Origin: Nematocida parisii ERTm1
Taxonomy: Eukaryota; Microsporidia
Direction: 5' to 3'
Length of the DNA stretch: 64,000 bases
Assembly (NCBI RefSeq): GCF_000250985.1
Contig: NW_013524652.1
Span: 101,275 to 165,274, forward strand
Shown here: piece after piece, positions 46,026 to 54,307 of the stretch
How positions within the stretch are numbered: the first letter of the stretch is position 1
Layout of the letters: each line of letters starts with the position of its first letter
Program-made: the position numbers and the translations under genes
The notes under the pieces: generated by a model
Databases searched by the model: none
Told to the model about the DNA's origin: nothing
Seen by the model: only the letters and a program-made list of their open reading frames with translations

Positions 46026-47251
46026 GTGAGGAGGAGTGGGCTGAACACCTTCTTAAAAACCAAGCCATAAGACTAGAAACCATTAAAAAGCTTAAGAATG
46101 GTGATGTTGTAACAGGAACAATATCCAGCATATACCAATACGGTGCTTTTATTAGAATCACAAGGCATATCACCGCTAGAATACAAATAGGAGAAATAAG
46201 CAGTAGATTTGTCCAGGACTGGGCAACCCTCATACACCTCGGCCAAAGAGTAAAAGTTGTCCTGTTTGATATTGATTATGACACAGGGAAGCTTGAAGCA
46301 TCGATTAAGAAATATGAAGTACTTAACTCAATCGAAGCAGCACCCGCTGAGAGTACACAGTCAGAATTAGCCAATACTATTGAATCTGAAGCACAGCCAT
46401 TAGTATACGGCATAGATGATAATGAAGAAACAGAAGAAGAAAGTTCTGATGAGGATGAAGACCTTAAAATGGAACTGTTCAACAGTAAGGATAGTATTAC
46501 TCCATGGACTAAGCGTATGCAGAATATGCAGCCAGATGGTCTTATTAAGATATTCAACAAAGCCATCAATTACTTACAGTCACCCGACTCTAAAAAACAA
46601 ATCTGTCTCGTATACGTAACCCTACTTGGGGATATTAAGTGCCCTATTAAACCAGAATATTTAGTCCCATTAGAAGAGGGTATTAAAAGAGAAGGCAGTG
46701 TTTTCCTTAAGAAAGTAATCGATACAATACGTACGGGTAAGAATAGAGAGTTATACAGGGATGTCTGTATACGCTACATAAAAGAAAGGAGTACTTCCCC
46801 ATTCGGGTATAAAGAGTTAATTAACTACGCACGGATTGAGAAGAGTCTCGATCAGGCCAAAACCGTGCCTGACCTTCTGTCACGGGCTGATATGAAACAT
46901 GCAGACAGGAAGTCCGTTGAAATTGCTTATATAGAAGCACTGTACGGCCTGTCAAAGATTGAAGGAAGGTCGGTGATTGAGCAGCAGATATCTAAGATAG
47001 AGAATAAAAGCAAGGAAGAGTGGATCATTAAGTACATCGCACTTGAAATGGGAAGTATTGACAAGGCAGCAGATATTGCATACACCAGGAATGTCCTGCA
47101 TAAATCGGTTAATTCAACGGGCATAGCAGAAGAGGCCATTAAAAGCCTGTTTAAAATGTACTTGAAGTTTGAAAAGGAGTACGGGACAAAGGAGAGGGAA
47201 GAGAAAGTGCTTGAACTAGCAAAGGAGTACGTTGCTAAATTAGACAAATAA
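46022..47251 (+). CDS. RRP5: Rrp5 C-terminal part (S1 + HAT/TPR), second frame
   Basis: A 409-residue frame. It opens with EEEWAEHLLKNQAIRLETIKKLKNGD and an S1 domain (VVTGTISSIYQYGAFIRI...RIQIGEISS...GQRVKVVLFDIDYDTGKLEASIKK, about 25-95). An acidic linker follows (ETEEESSDEDEDLKMELF), then a helical HAT/TPR-like region (150-409, ending LFKMYLKFEKEYGTKEREEKVLELAKEYV), which matches the C-terminal processome-binding module of Rrp5. Yeast Rrp5 works when supplied as separate N- and C-terminal pieces, so two proteins would be tolerable. A single fused gene with a miscalled A-run is equally likely. Confidence 0.78.
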   Translation: MSEEEWAEHLLKNQAIRLETIKKLKNGDVVTGTISSIYQYGAFIRITRHITARIQIGEISSRFVQDWATLIHLGQRVKVVLFDIDYDTGKLEASIKKYEVLNSIEAAPAESTQSELANTIESEAQPLVYGIDDNEETEEESSDEDEDLKMELFNSKDSITPWTKRMQNMQPDGLIKIFNKAINYLQSPDSKKQICLVYVTLLGDIKCPIKPEYLVPLEEGIKREGSVFLKKVIDTIRTGKNRELYRDVCIRYIKERSTSPFGYKELINYARIEKSLDQAKTVPDLLSRADMKHADRKSVEIAYIEALYGLSKIEGRSVIEQQISKIENKSKEEWIIKYIALEMGSIDKAADIAYTRNVLHKSVNSTGIAEEAIKSLFKMYLKFEKEYGTKEREEKVLELAKEYVAKLDK

Positions 47252-47339
47252 AAGGTCTTTCTATGTGAACCAGCTTGAATAAGCAAATTAAACCATTACC
47301 ACAGGAACTGAAACCAAAATTATTATTTTTATTTTTAAT

Positions 47340-47359
47340 ATAACCCGACATAACCCGAA
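47340..47359. promoter_or_regulatory. Two-copy ATAACCCGA element
   Basis: ATAACCCGACATAACCCGAA at 10-bp period, between the convergent 3' ends of RRP5 and RPB3. Confidence 0.5.
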
Positions 47360-47401
47360 TATACTTCTACACTAATACTTATAATACGAATTATACACTA
47401 G

Positions 47402-48166
47402 TTAGATGTCTTCTAGTGCATCCCTTACATGCTTTAATTTATCCTTAAGGACTTGTACTGCCCTGGAGAGTACTTCCATGGGCTTTAATGAACCCTTTAC
47501 TACTTCAACATTAAAGTAAAACTTGCTTGGGTCGGCACTGTGCACGTACTCCTCAGACTGTGCTGGAGTGGACTTGTCAGAGAACCATGGGGCTGGCCAT
47601 TCTTTATTAATACTCTTCTCATGCCAGAATTTCGTATGGCGCAATGAATTGTCCTCGTCATACCCAAAGGCAACTGTAGATACGGGTGACCATTTAGAGT
47701 GCTTCTTGCCAATGCCTTTTACCGCTATACACTTGCACTTAATTGATTGCTTATGGCCTAGCCTGGTTATAATAGAAGGATACCTTGGATCACCAATGTT
47801 TATCGGATCTCCACCCTCTACAAAAAGACTCTTTGATGTGACTGTCATTGGAGTCTGTCCGTCATTCTTTACATCCAGTACGATCGAGATGGAGCAGTTC
47901 TTACAAAAACTCTTGCAGCTGCAATCCTTCGGATAGAGATACTTCTCTACTAAACTGCTTTCAATCGGGATTAGTCCAAGTCTGTCAGTTGTCATCTCCT
48001 CTGGGATGACCGTATAATTCTTATCAAACTGTACGATGTCTATGGCTAGTGTGGGTATCTCAGTCATTATTACTCTTCTGAGTGCATTTGCCATCCCAAG
48101 CGTACACCCTTCAAGCGTAAATTTAATACTCTCCTCTGTAACTTCTTCTATTTCTATTTTTACCAT
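47402..48166 (-). CDS. RPB3: RNA polymerase II subunit Rpb3
   Basis: A 254-residue protein with the alpha-subunit dimerisation fold: GCTLGMANALRRVIMTEIPTLAIDIV (about 19-44), MTTDRLGLIPI, then the zinc region DCSCKSFCKNCSI (four Cys), typical of Rpb3 rather than AC40. Later VKGIGKKHSKWSPVSTVAFGYDEDNSLRHT matches Rpb3's A.KG.GKEHAKW.P...VAFEYDPDN.LRHT. Length is close to yeast Rpb3 (318, longer C-tail). Rpb3 pairs with Rpb11 to nucleate polymerase assembly in the nucleus. Convergent with RRP5. Confidence 0.92.
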   Translation of the reverse strand: MVKIEIEEVTEESIKFTLEGCTLGMANALRRVIMTEIPTLAIDIVQFDKNYTVIPEEMTTDRLGLIPIESSLVEKYLYPKDCSCKSFCKNCSISIVLDVKNDGQTPMTVTSKSLFVEGGDPINIGDPRYPSIITRLGHKQSIKCKCIAVKGIGKKHSKWSPVSTVAFGYDEDNSLRHTKFWHEKSINKEWPAPWFSDKSTPAQSEEYVHSADPSKFYFNVEVVKGSLKPMEVLSRAVQVLKDKLKHVRDALEDI

Positions 48167-48249
48167 AAAAATAATTTACAAGATTCACTTTATACATCTT
48201 GCATGCACTCGTGCCCCGTGATACCAAATTGGTTTATTCCTATGTTCCA

Positions 48250-48269
48250 TAACCCGATATAACCCGAAT
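48250..48269. promoter_or_regulatory. Two-copy ATAACCCGA element
   Basis: ATAACCCGATATAACCCGAA between the divergent starts of RPB3 and the next gene; one of few copies located at 5' ends. Confidence 0.5.
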
Positions 48270-48372
48270 TCTACTGTGCTATTGGTCACATATTTATAGG
48301 AGTATATTTGATCCTCTGCCTGGAATTAGTCTAATTTTAATTATAAATTGAATTAAAATTATTATTATAAAA

Positions 48373-48996
48373 ATGAATTTGAAAGTGCAGCTGCTGCTAG
48401 TCACTGCATCATTTGGACTGATCATGGGCGGTATACTGACAACTTTATTTATTACAAGAATGCCCAGGGATACAGATTATACTGTAGAAGCAACAGGCGT
48501 ATCTGATAATGAAGAACTATTAAAGTCATTTAAAGATTCTCTCGTTACAGAGACTACGTGGTTAGATGTGCTATGGGACTTCTCCATAATTAACTCAAAA
48601 AATGAAATAACTGAAAATATATCAAATATTCAATTCTTCACAGATATAAGTGTGGATACGCCCATAACCAGCTTAAACTTACTTGATGGTCCCATGATTA
48701 CCAGTAATAAGGACTATATCATATTCGAGAATAACCCGGAAATTCATTATTTCTATTTCTCAAGCAGTAAGAATTCTTCATTTGAGTACGTCATACATGC
48801 GTATAACCATAATTTATTTGATGCTCAGACAGGGGTTTGTATATTTTACAGGGAGGATAAGGAACTAAAAGGGTATTTGCTGAATAATATCAGACTAAGA
48901 GCGGTAAGGTCAACAAAAATAATATTATTAGTAGAGAATGAATTAGAAATAGAAAGAATCATGGACTTCAATGGTAATTCACATGAATTCATATGA
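48373..48996 (+). CDS. Hypothetical signal-anchored protein, 207 residues
   Basis: An N-terminal hydrophobic helix (LLLVTASFGLIMGGILTTLFI, about 7-27) with a short N-terminal cytosolic end makes this a type II membrane protein or a secreted one. The ~175-residue outside part is mixed, with NPEIHYFYFSSSKNSSFEYVIHAYNHNLFDAQTGVCIFYRED and a few sequons. No family recognised. Confidence 0.68.
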   Translation: MNLKVQLLLVTASFGLIMGGILTTLFITRMPRDTDYTVEATGVSDNEELLKSFKDSLVTETTWLDVLWDFSIINSKNEITENISNIQFFTDISVDTPITSLNLLDGPMITSNKDYIIFENNPEIHYFYFSSSKNSSFEYVIHAYNHNLFDAQTGVCIFYREDKELKGYLLNNIRLRAVRSTKIILLVENELEIERIMDFNGNSHEFI

Positions 48997-49111
48997 TAAA
49001 TAATGGATTATTTCCATATATGTACATTATAAGTATAATCCGTTAATTAATTATCTATTTGATTATATATGGTAATTTATAATAATAAACAGGATTATTC
49101 TAATAAATTTT

Positions 49112-50230
49112 ATGAGAGTGTATTATATGGGCATACTCCTATTTATAAGTAGTATTATAACAACAAACAGTACTAAAACTGATGAAGACGTGTTTGATGA
49201 AGCGATGAAGAAAATAGAAGAGCGTATAAAAACCATGAAGCAGAATAGAAGTATGATAAAACAATTAGAAGAGGATATAAAAACCATGAGACAGAATGGA
49301 AGTATGTTAAAGCCACCACTGTCACCCAAAAATCCATTAAGTAAATTACCAAATATACAACAGAGGATGAGAACAGACATATTAGATAAGCATATTATAC
49401 TAGACATGCCAGATATGTCAGATATGCCACGTACACCAGATATGCCAGACATGCCACGTATGCCAGATGATATGCTTATTATACCTAATAGTACAAGCAG
49501 TACACCAGATATATCTAGTACAAGCAGTGAGTCTAGTACGTCTAGTACACCAGATATATCTAGTACAAGCAGTGAGTCTAGTATACCCAGTCAGTCTAGT
49601 ACATCTGTTACGCCTGGTGCACTTAATACGCCTGATACATCCAGCATACCCAGTCAGTCTAGTATACCCAGTACATCCAGCATACAGAACCAGTCTAGTA
49701 CACCTGGTACACCCAGTCAGTCTAATGCACTTAATACGCCTAGTATATCCAGTCAATCTGGTACATCCAGCATACCCAGTCAGTGTACGCCTGATATATC
49801 CAGCATACAGAACCAGTCTAGTACACCTAGTACACCAGATATATCTAGTACATCTGGTACACTTAATATGCCTAGTATACCCAATACGCCTAGTACGCAT
49901 ATTACACCCAGTCAGTCTAGTACACATACGCCTAGTACATCTGGTATACCCAGTGTATCTGGTGTGTCTGATGGGGTGAGTAATCCTAAGATACCTTCTG
50001 TGCCTGCACCTGGGCATAGTATAAATAAGCGTGTAAATCCATTACTTGACCCTGTGCCATGCGCTCAGAATGCGTCATCAACAAAGAATATCGAATATTT
50101 ATTGGTGGATACGTGCTTTGAATATATAAATGTACTGGAGCTATATTTACTATACTTAAACATACAAGTGAAGGACTTGCCCAGTATAAGAAAGGAATTA
50201 TTAAGAATTATTGAACCACCCGGGGAATAA
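49112..50230 (+). CDS. Secreted mucin-like S/T/P repeat protein
   Basis: The 372-residue product has a signal peptide (MRVYYMGILLFISSIITTNS). A charged helical stretch with two copies of EERIKTMKQN-like sequence follows, then MPDMPRTPDMPDMPRMP repeats. A long Ser/Thr/Pro region (about 125-310) is built of SSTPDISSTSSE, SIPSQSST and SIQNQSSTPGTP units. The last ~60 residues are non-repetitive with two Cys. It is probably heavily O-glycosylated if exported (inference). The opposite strand is open over the repeats, which I take as a shadow. Confidence 0.73.
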   Translation: MRVYYMGILLFISSIITTNSTKTDEDVFDEAMKKIEERIKTMKQNRSMIKQLEEDIKTMRQNGSMLKPPLSPKNPLSKLPNIQQRMRTDILDKHIILDMPDMSDMPRTPDMPDMPRMPDDMLIIPNSTSSTPDISSTSSESSTSSTPDISSTSSESSIPSQSSTSVTPGALNTPDTSSIPSQSSIPSTSSIQNQSSTPGTPSQSNALNTPSISSQSGTSSIPSQCTPDISSIQNQSSTPSTPDISSTSGTLNMPSIPNTPSTHITPSQSSTHTPSTSGIPSVSGVSDGVSNPKIPSVPAPGHSINKRVNPLLDPVPCAQNASSTKNIEYLLVDTCFEYINVLELYLLYLNIQVKDLPSIRKELLRIIEPPGE

Positions 50231-50259
50231 TCTGTATTATAATAAAGGAATAATTTATA

Positions 50260-50279
50260 TTCGGGTTATGTCGGGTTAT
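50260..50279. promoter_or_regulatory. Two-copy TCGGGTTAT element
   Basis: TTCGGGTTATGTCGGGTTAT, between the convergent ends of the mucin-like and adenylate kinase genes. Confidence 0.5.
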
Positions 50280-50317
50280 TGTCTGAATTGTAAGCAGAAA
50301 TTTACTTTGCTTCTTTA

Positions 50318-50980
50318 TTAAAGAAATCTTTCGGGAGTGTTCTGATCAAATTCTAATTTTTGAACTTCTTCCAGTATAAGCTTGGAAATTCTCTCTTTTG
50401 GCTGACTGCCATCAATCCGAGTGAGCTTGTTCATTTTTATGCCCTTTTCAATTACTGCCCCGGTCTTCTCAATAAAATCTAGAATGCGCCCTTTTATTAA
50501 CTCGGCACGGTCATCACTCCTTTTCTCAAGGGGTTCTCCCGTCACATCATCATGCCCTGGGACTTTTGGTGGATTATACTTCGTGTGATATATCCTGCCA
50601 GATGGGATATGGCAAAGCCTTCCCTCGGCCCTGTCTATGATATAGTCCATGGGAGTGTCTAGGAATAGTATCCTGTCATAATAAAATTCTATTGAATCCA
50701 GCTGTTCTACAGTCCTTGGATACCCATCTAGTATAAACCCACCTGAAATACCTTTTATGTGCTCATTAATTAGTCCTCTAATGACACTGTCACTTACAAA
50801 CTGGCCTGCATCCAGCTGTTTTTTAATATAAAGGGATAATTCAGTGTCCTTCCTCATCTCATTCCTTAAAATATCACCAGATGAAATATGAGGGGCCCCT
50901 ATTTTATCTGAAAGTATCTTGCACTGCGTACCCTTCCCGGCTAATGGTGGACCTATCATTAATATTTTGCACATTCTCAT
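50318..50980 (-). CDS. ADK1: Adenylate kinase
   Basis: A 220-residue adenylate kinase (ATP + AMP to 2 ADP). The P-loop GPPLAGKGT is at residues 10-18, the AMP site has SSGDILRNEM and GFILDGYPRT, and a long-form LID follows (GRLCHIPSGRIYHTKYNPPKVPGHDDVTGEPLEKRSDD), with RI.IDG-like end. The long LID with YHxxxNPPK marks the AK2/Adk1 type. No transit peptide is visible. Start chosen at MRMCKILMIG; the preceding DNA is A+T-rich. The upstream neighbour is tRNA-Leu, 85 bp away and divergent. Confidence 0.93.
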   Translation of the reverse strand: MRMCKILMIGPPLAGKGTQCKILSDKIGAPHISSGDILRNEMRKDTELSLYIKKQLDAGQFVSDSVIRGLINEHIKGISGGFILDGYPRTVEQLDSIEFYYDRILFLDTPMDYIIDRAEGRLCHIPSGRIYHTKYNPPKVPGHDDVTGEPLEKRSDDRAELIKGRILDFIEKTGAVIEKGIKMNKLTRIDGSQPKERISKLILEEVQKLEFDQNTPERFL

Positions 50981-51065
50981 CTATGCTTTTTCTAACTTAT
51001 AATAAAATATTTAATAATATACATACAGTACTTAAACGTGACAGCCTGTCCCCTATAATAAACAA

Positions 51066-51147
51066 GGCATCTTGGTCGAGTGGTCTAAGACGTGGCACTC
51101 AAGATGCTATCCTTTACAGGGCGTGGGTTCGAATCCCACAGATGTCA
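51066..51147 (+). tRNA. tRNA-Leu (CAA)
   Basis: An 82-nt class II tRNA without intron. Acceptor GGCATCT pairs with AGATGTC (one G-U), discriminator A. Anticodon stem TGGCA/TGCTA (one G-U) encloses CTCAAGA. The long variable arm (CCT-TTAC-AGG) and T-arm GTGGG-TTCGAAT-CCCAC are intact. Anticodon CAA, Leu. In most fungi this tRNA gene carries an intron; here it does not. A T6 terminator follows at 51148-51153. Confidence 0.95.
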
Positions 51148-51174
51148 TTTTTTACATTTCTTAATTTTTGTTTT

Positions 51175-51660
51175 ATGGCAATAAGAACCCCAAGACGTGC
51201 AGCAGCCCATAAGAGAACCCCGTATAAACAAAGAGTACATGACGTAGTAAATGAGAATCCCCTGCCTAATTCTAACCTAATTGACCTTATAAAGTACTAT
51301 AAAGAGAAAGAACAAATAAGAGAAGAGTACATCACCGCACTAAAACAAGAGAACGCGTACTTAAGAAGTAATCTTGCAGTGCCAGACCAGTCGTCATTCA
51401 CAGGATTAAAAATATCTAAAACAGGAGACATCTTCAACTGTAAGCAGACGATTGAGAAGGAGGGGGTCACTTGCTCAATCACATTCTTATTAGAAGAACA
51501 TGAGCATATTTATGTCTACACGTATAAAGAGAGTAAAAATGTGAGGGACTTACCCGAATATTTACAGAGAACGATAAATTTCCCAAAGACACAAGTAAAA
51601 ATATTCTTCTTTAATATTTACCAGTGTGTAGCAAAGGACGAGGATGAGGATGAAGAATAA
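51175..51660 (+). CDS. CSM1: Csm1/Pcs1-like kinetochore (monopolin) protein
   Basis: The ATG at 51175 gives 161 residues. The frame runs open further left through the tRNA, so the ORF's earlier start is an artefact. A basic N-terminus (MAIRTPRRAAAHKRTPYKQR) is followed by a coiled coil (about 35-65: LIDLIKYYKEKEQIREEYITALKQENAYL) and a globular end: FNCKQTIEKEGVTCSITFLLEEHEHIYVYTYKES..DLPEYLQRTINFPKTQVKIFFFNIYQCV. That matches the Csm1/Pcs1 C-terminal domain (LPxYLxxxIxF..., Phe-rich end). Csm1 cross-links kinetochores and binds rDNA. An acidic tail ends the protein. It starts 27 bp after tRNA-Leu. Assignment is by eye and moderate. Confidence 0.7.
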   Translation: MAIRTPRRAAAHKRTPYKQRVHDVVNENPLPNSNLIDLIKYYKEKEQIREEYITALKQENAYLRSNLAVPDQSSFTGLKISKTGDIFNCKQTIEKEGVTCSITFLLEEHEHIYVYTYKESKNVRDLPEYLQRTINFPKTQVKIFFFNIYQCVAKDEDEDEE

Positions 51661-52009
51661 ACCCGAGATAACCCTAAATTTATATTTTATAATTTATATT
51701 TTAATTTTGGGTTATTCGGGTTATATCATAATAAAATATTTTATGCACCTGGAGAACTCTCCTGTACGGAGGACTTTTAATAAAAATTTTAAAAATACTT
51801 TATCTATTTATAGTTTTAAAATTTAAAACAACAAGCATAAACCTTATTTTATTGATAAATTTAATTAAATAAAGACTGTTCAAGTATAAATATAATGAAA
51901 TATGGAAAATTTTTATATGCACAGGGATTATAGAGATGAATTATCTTAAAAAATAGAAATAAATCCAATTATGTTATATTAAGTAAATACAGGATATAAC
52001 CAGAAGTAA
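51661..52009. other. Intergenic with CGGGTT words
   Basis: Contains ACCCGAGATAACCC directly at the CSM1 stop and GGGTTATTCGGGTTATATC at 51707-51725, otherwise A+T-rich. No gene seen. Confidence 0.45.
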
Positions 52010-52480
52010 TAAATTAGTGTACTATGTGTAATAAGTAGTGTATATTGTGTAATAAGTAGTGTATATTGTGTTATAAGTAATGATCAATATGTAATAAGTA
52101 GTGTACTATGTGTAATAAGTAGTGTACTATGTGTAATAAGTTATAGTGTTATGTGTAATAAGTAATGTATATTGTGTTATAAGTAATGATCAATATGTAA
52201 TAAGTAGTGTACTATGTGTAATAAATTAGAATAAAATATTGTTTATTCCTTACATATAATGTATTAGTATACTATGTGTAATAAGTAATGTATTAGTATA
52301 CTATGCGTATTATTCGCATTACTTATTGTGCTATGTGTAATAAGTAATAAACTATTGGTTAAATATTTTGAATAGTATTTTTACTTAGTGGTACACGTAC
52401 AAAATATAATATTTATAATACAATCCCGTATAATTAATATATAGTATAAGAATATACTACACACTGTGCTATTATTAATA
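52010..52480. repeat. A+T satellite block, plus-sense TGTGTAATAAGT
   Basis: Copies of GTGTACTATGTGTAATAAGTA and TATTGTGTTATAAGTAATGATCAATATG. A ~100-bp unit (TATTGTGTTATAAGTAATGATCAATATG...) occurs twice, near 52061 and 52168. Confidence 0.75.
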
Positions 52481-52623
52481 AATTATTACACATACTCCTA
52501 TATATATTATATACTACACATACTCCTATATATATTATATAATACTCTATATATCATATATATTATTCATCATATTTTTTATAACACATTGTATCTATAT
52601 TAATTTTCTATTTTTATTTAACT

Positions 52624-52809
52624 ATGCCACTTCCAAACACAAACAAGAAACACCTCCTCCCAAAGATATTTTGGTCACCAACACAAGAAATAATTGACTC
52701 ACCCTGCACTAAATCCATAAAAAACAGAAGGAATGACATACGTGCCAGAGCACTACTGGACAAATTTATTGAAATAAAGTTAAGGGAGGAGAATAAAGAA
52801 CAGAAATAA
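52624..52809 (+). CDS. Small basic hypothetical protein, 61 residues
   Basis: ATG-started ORF with balanced composition: PLPNTNKKHLLPKIFWSPTQ, then IKNRRNDIRARALLDKFIEIKLREENKEQK, a basic amphipathic helix. No signal or membrane segment. It ends 21 bp before the convergent TFIIA gene. An overlapping minus-strand frame has only hydrophobic noise. I do not recognise the product; size and charge would suit a nucleic-acid-binding or complex-associated peptide. Confidence 0.52.
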   Translation: MPLPNTNKKHLLPKIFWSPTQEIIDSPCTKSIKNRRNDIRARALLDKFIEIKLREENKEQK

Positions 52810-52830
52810 ATAACCATTTTACCAATCACA

Positions 52831-53358
52831 TTACCACTCCAGATCACCATTTGCAACATTAAATGTATAATCTGTCCTTCCAATCGTAAGAAACCCGTGC
52901 TTTAATGTGCACCTGCGCTTGTCCTTCACCCTGGTGACCTTGTCAAATAAACAAAGCATTACATTCTTGGTTGGTTCTTCACTTTCTATATCACAGTCAC
53001 TCTCTGAAAGATCATTTGAGTCTAATTCTTCTTCATTCCCTTCTGGTAGCCCATCGTACTGGTCCTCGGATGGATCCTTTTCTTCTTTATCTTGATAGTA
53101 GTAGGGATAGTCTCTGTTGTAGCCATAGTCAGAGTATGGATACCCTCCTGAGTAGTACCCATCCATGCCCATTCGGTTGTCGTATGTTAGTATCTTGTAC
53201 TCTCCTATGTCTGTATATTCACATATCTTTGCTATCCATGTGCTTTTTATTTCTTCTAATACATTCTTATCTATCCCTATCCTATAATTATTCTCTGTTG
53301 TACTTCGAATGACCTCTTCTATGATCTCTCGGTACACGCGGGGCACTTCACTGCTCAT
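52831..53358 (-). CDS. TOA1: TFIIA large subunit (Toa1)
   Basis: The ATG at 53358 gives 175 residues; the frame upstream of it is hydrophobic noise. N-terminal helices VYREIIEEVIRSTTENNYRIGIDKNVLEEIKSTWIAKI match the Toa1 four-helix-bundle part (VY..II..VI......... gId..vL.eLk..We.Kl). A Tyr/Gly/Asp-rich and acidic linker follows (about 55-125). The last 45 residues, MLCLFDKVTRVKDKRRCTLKHGFLTIGRTDYTFNVANGDLEW, match the C-terminal beta-barrel that contacts TBP and DNA. TFIIA stabilises TBP at TATA boxes, which fits the TATA-driven promoters in this window. Only 25 bp separates its start from the divergent Yvh1-domain gene. Confidence 0.93.
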   Translation of the reverse strand: MSSEVPRVYREIIEEVIRSTTENNYRIGIDKNVLEEIKSTWIAKICEYTDIGEYKILTYDNRMGMDGYYSGGYPYSDYGYNRDYPYYYQDKEEKDPSEDQYDGLPEGNEEELDSNDLSESDCDIESEEPTKNVMLCLFDKVTRVKDKRRCTLKHGFLTIGRTDYTFNVANGDLEW

Positions 53359-53383
53359 ATCCACAAAAAAGAAAATAAAGAAA

Positions 53384-53638
53384 ATGAATGTTACATGCAA
53401 GAATTGCAGAGGATTAATTAATGTGAGAGAAGCAGAAATACATCCTAATTGCAGTAGTATAACGATGGGGATACTACCAGAAGGGGTAAAAACAGAAGAA
53501 AGGCAGGAGGGCAGGATATATTGCAGTAAGTGCAATAGAGTACTTGGTCGGTTTAAGTGGCATGGGGCTAAGTGTATGTGCAGTAAGTGGGTATTTCCAT
53601 ATATTGCTATACACAGGAGCAATATTGATATTTTATAG
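53384..53638 (+). CDS. YVH1: Stand-alone Yvh1/DUSP12 zinc-binding domain
   Basis: The ATG at 53384 gives 84 residues; an earlier in-frame ATG lies inside the TOA1 gene. The sequence is the C-terminal zinc domain of Yvh1/DUSP12: Cys5-x2-Cys8, His20, Cys23, then GRIYCSKCNRVLGRFKWHG (Cys47, Cys50), KCMC (Cys64, Cys66), and KWVFPYIAIHRSNID (His77), compared with the family's CPKC..LG.F.W.G..C.CG.WV.PAF.IH.S.vD. The dual-specificity phosphatase domain that normally precedes it is absent. In yeast, the zinc domain rather than the phosphatase activity is what releases Mrt4 from pre-60S ribosomes, so this may be a reduced but functional Yvh1. Confidence 0.85.
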   Translation: MNVTCKNCRGLINVREAEIHPNCSSITMGILPEGVKTEERQEGRIYCSKCNRVLGRFKWHGAKCMCSKWVFPYIAIHRSNIDIL

Positions 53639-54279
53639 GATTAATTAATCATTGATTATAAAGAAGTGGGCTGGGAGGGGTACTTTACTTATGAGTCATT
53701 GTGTAAAATATTTCTGGCACTTCTGGTTATAATAAATAATATACTTAGAGTAATAAATTCTGGCTATGTGTAATAAGTTCTGAAATAATTTAGTAATTAT
53801 TGCACATTGTGTGTTTAGTTTTAATTTTCAGTGATGTTTAGTTAATATAAAGTGTAAATAAACCATTAAATAGATATTGCACCAAGAACATAATAAATAC
53901 CACCATAATATACTGGAAAATATTTGTAAATAAGACTAAACGCGTAATAAATAGAATTATTTACATAACCCGATATAACCCGAAAACTACAAAAATTGTA
54001 AAGTGGATATTTAATAAGATATATGATACATTGTATACGATATTATGCCATATTATATTTCTTAATTTATTACACAATGCATAAAAATTACTAGTATAAA
54101 TATTGATCATGACTTATTACCAATGGTGTAATAATTAATATTTATTACTCTATGTCCAGAAATATATAGAAAATCCATCTGAGATTCTTTTTATATGCGG
54201 GTTATGTAAATTTATGCACGCTGTGTGCTGTGCTTAGAGATGTTTGTTTATTTGTATATGAAAGGTGTTTCAAATTGGG
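53639..54279. other. Intergenic, A+T-rich
   Basis: About 640 bp. It contains one two-copy CGGGTTAT element (53966-53984) and some TTATTACAC words. No gene seen. Confidence 0.45.
53966..53984. promoter_or_regulatory. Two-copy ATAACCCGA element
   Basis: ATAACCCGATATAACCCGAA, identical in form to those at 18399 and 48250. Confidence 0.5.
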
Positions 54280-54287
54280 TATAAAAG
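54280..54287 (+). promoter_or_regulatory. TATAAAAG box, 542-residue secreted gene
   Basis: TATAAAAG 20 bp before the ATG at 54308. Confidence 0.55.
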
Positions 54288-54307
54288 CAGAATAGCAAAA
54301 GAAAATC

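Noticed and set aside
49418-50017. 199-codon minus-strand Arg/Thr/Cys-rich ORF
   Set aside because: Antisense of the Ser/Thr/Pro repeats in the mucin-like gene.
50881-51174. N-terminal extension of the Csm1-like frame
   Set aside because: It overlaps the adenylate kinase start and runs through tRNA-Leu; the ATG at 51175 follows the tRNA terminator.
53359-53622. 88-residue N-terminal extension of Toa1
   Set aside because: Hydrophobic noise antisense to the Yvh1-domain gene; Toa1 homology starts at the ATG at 53358.
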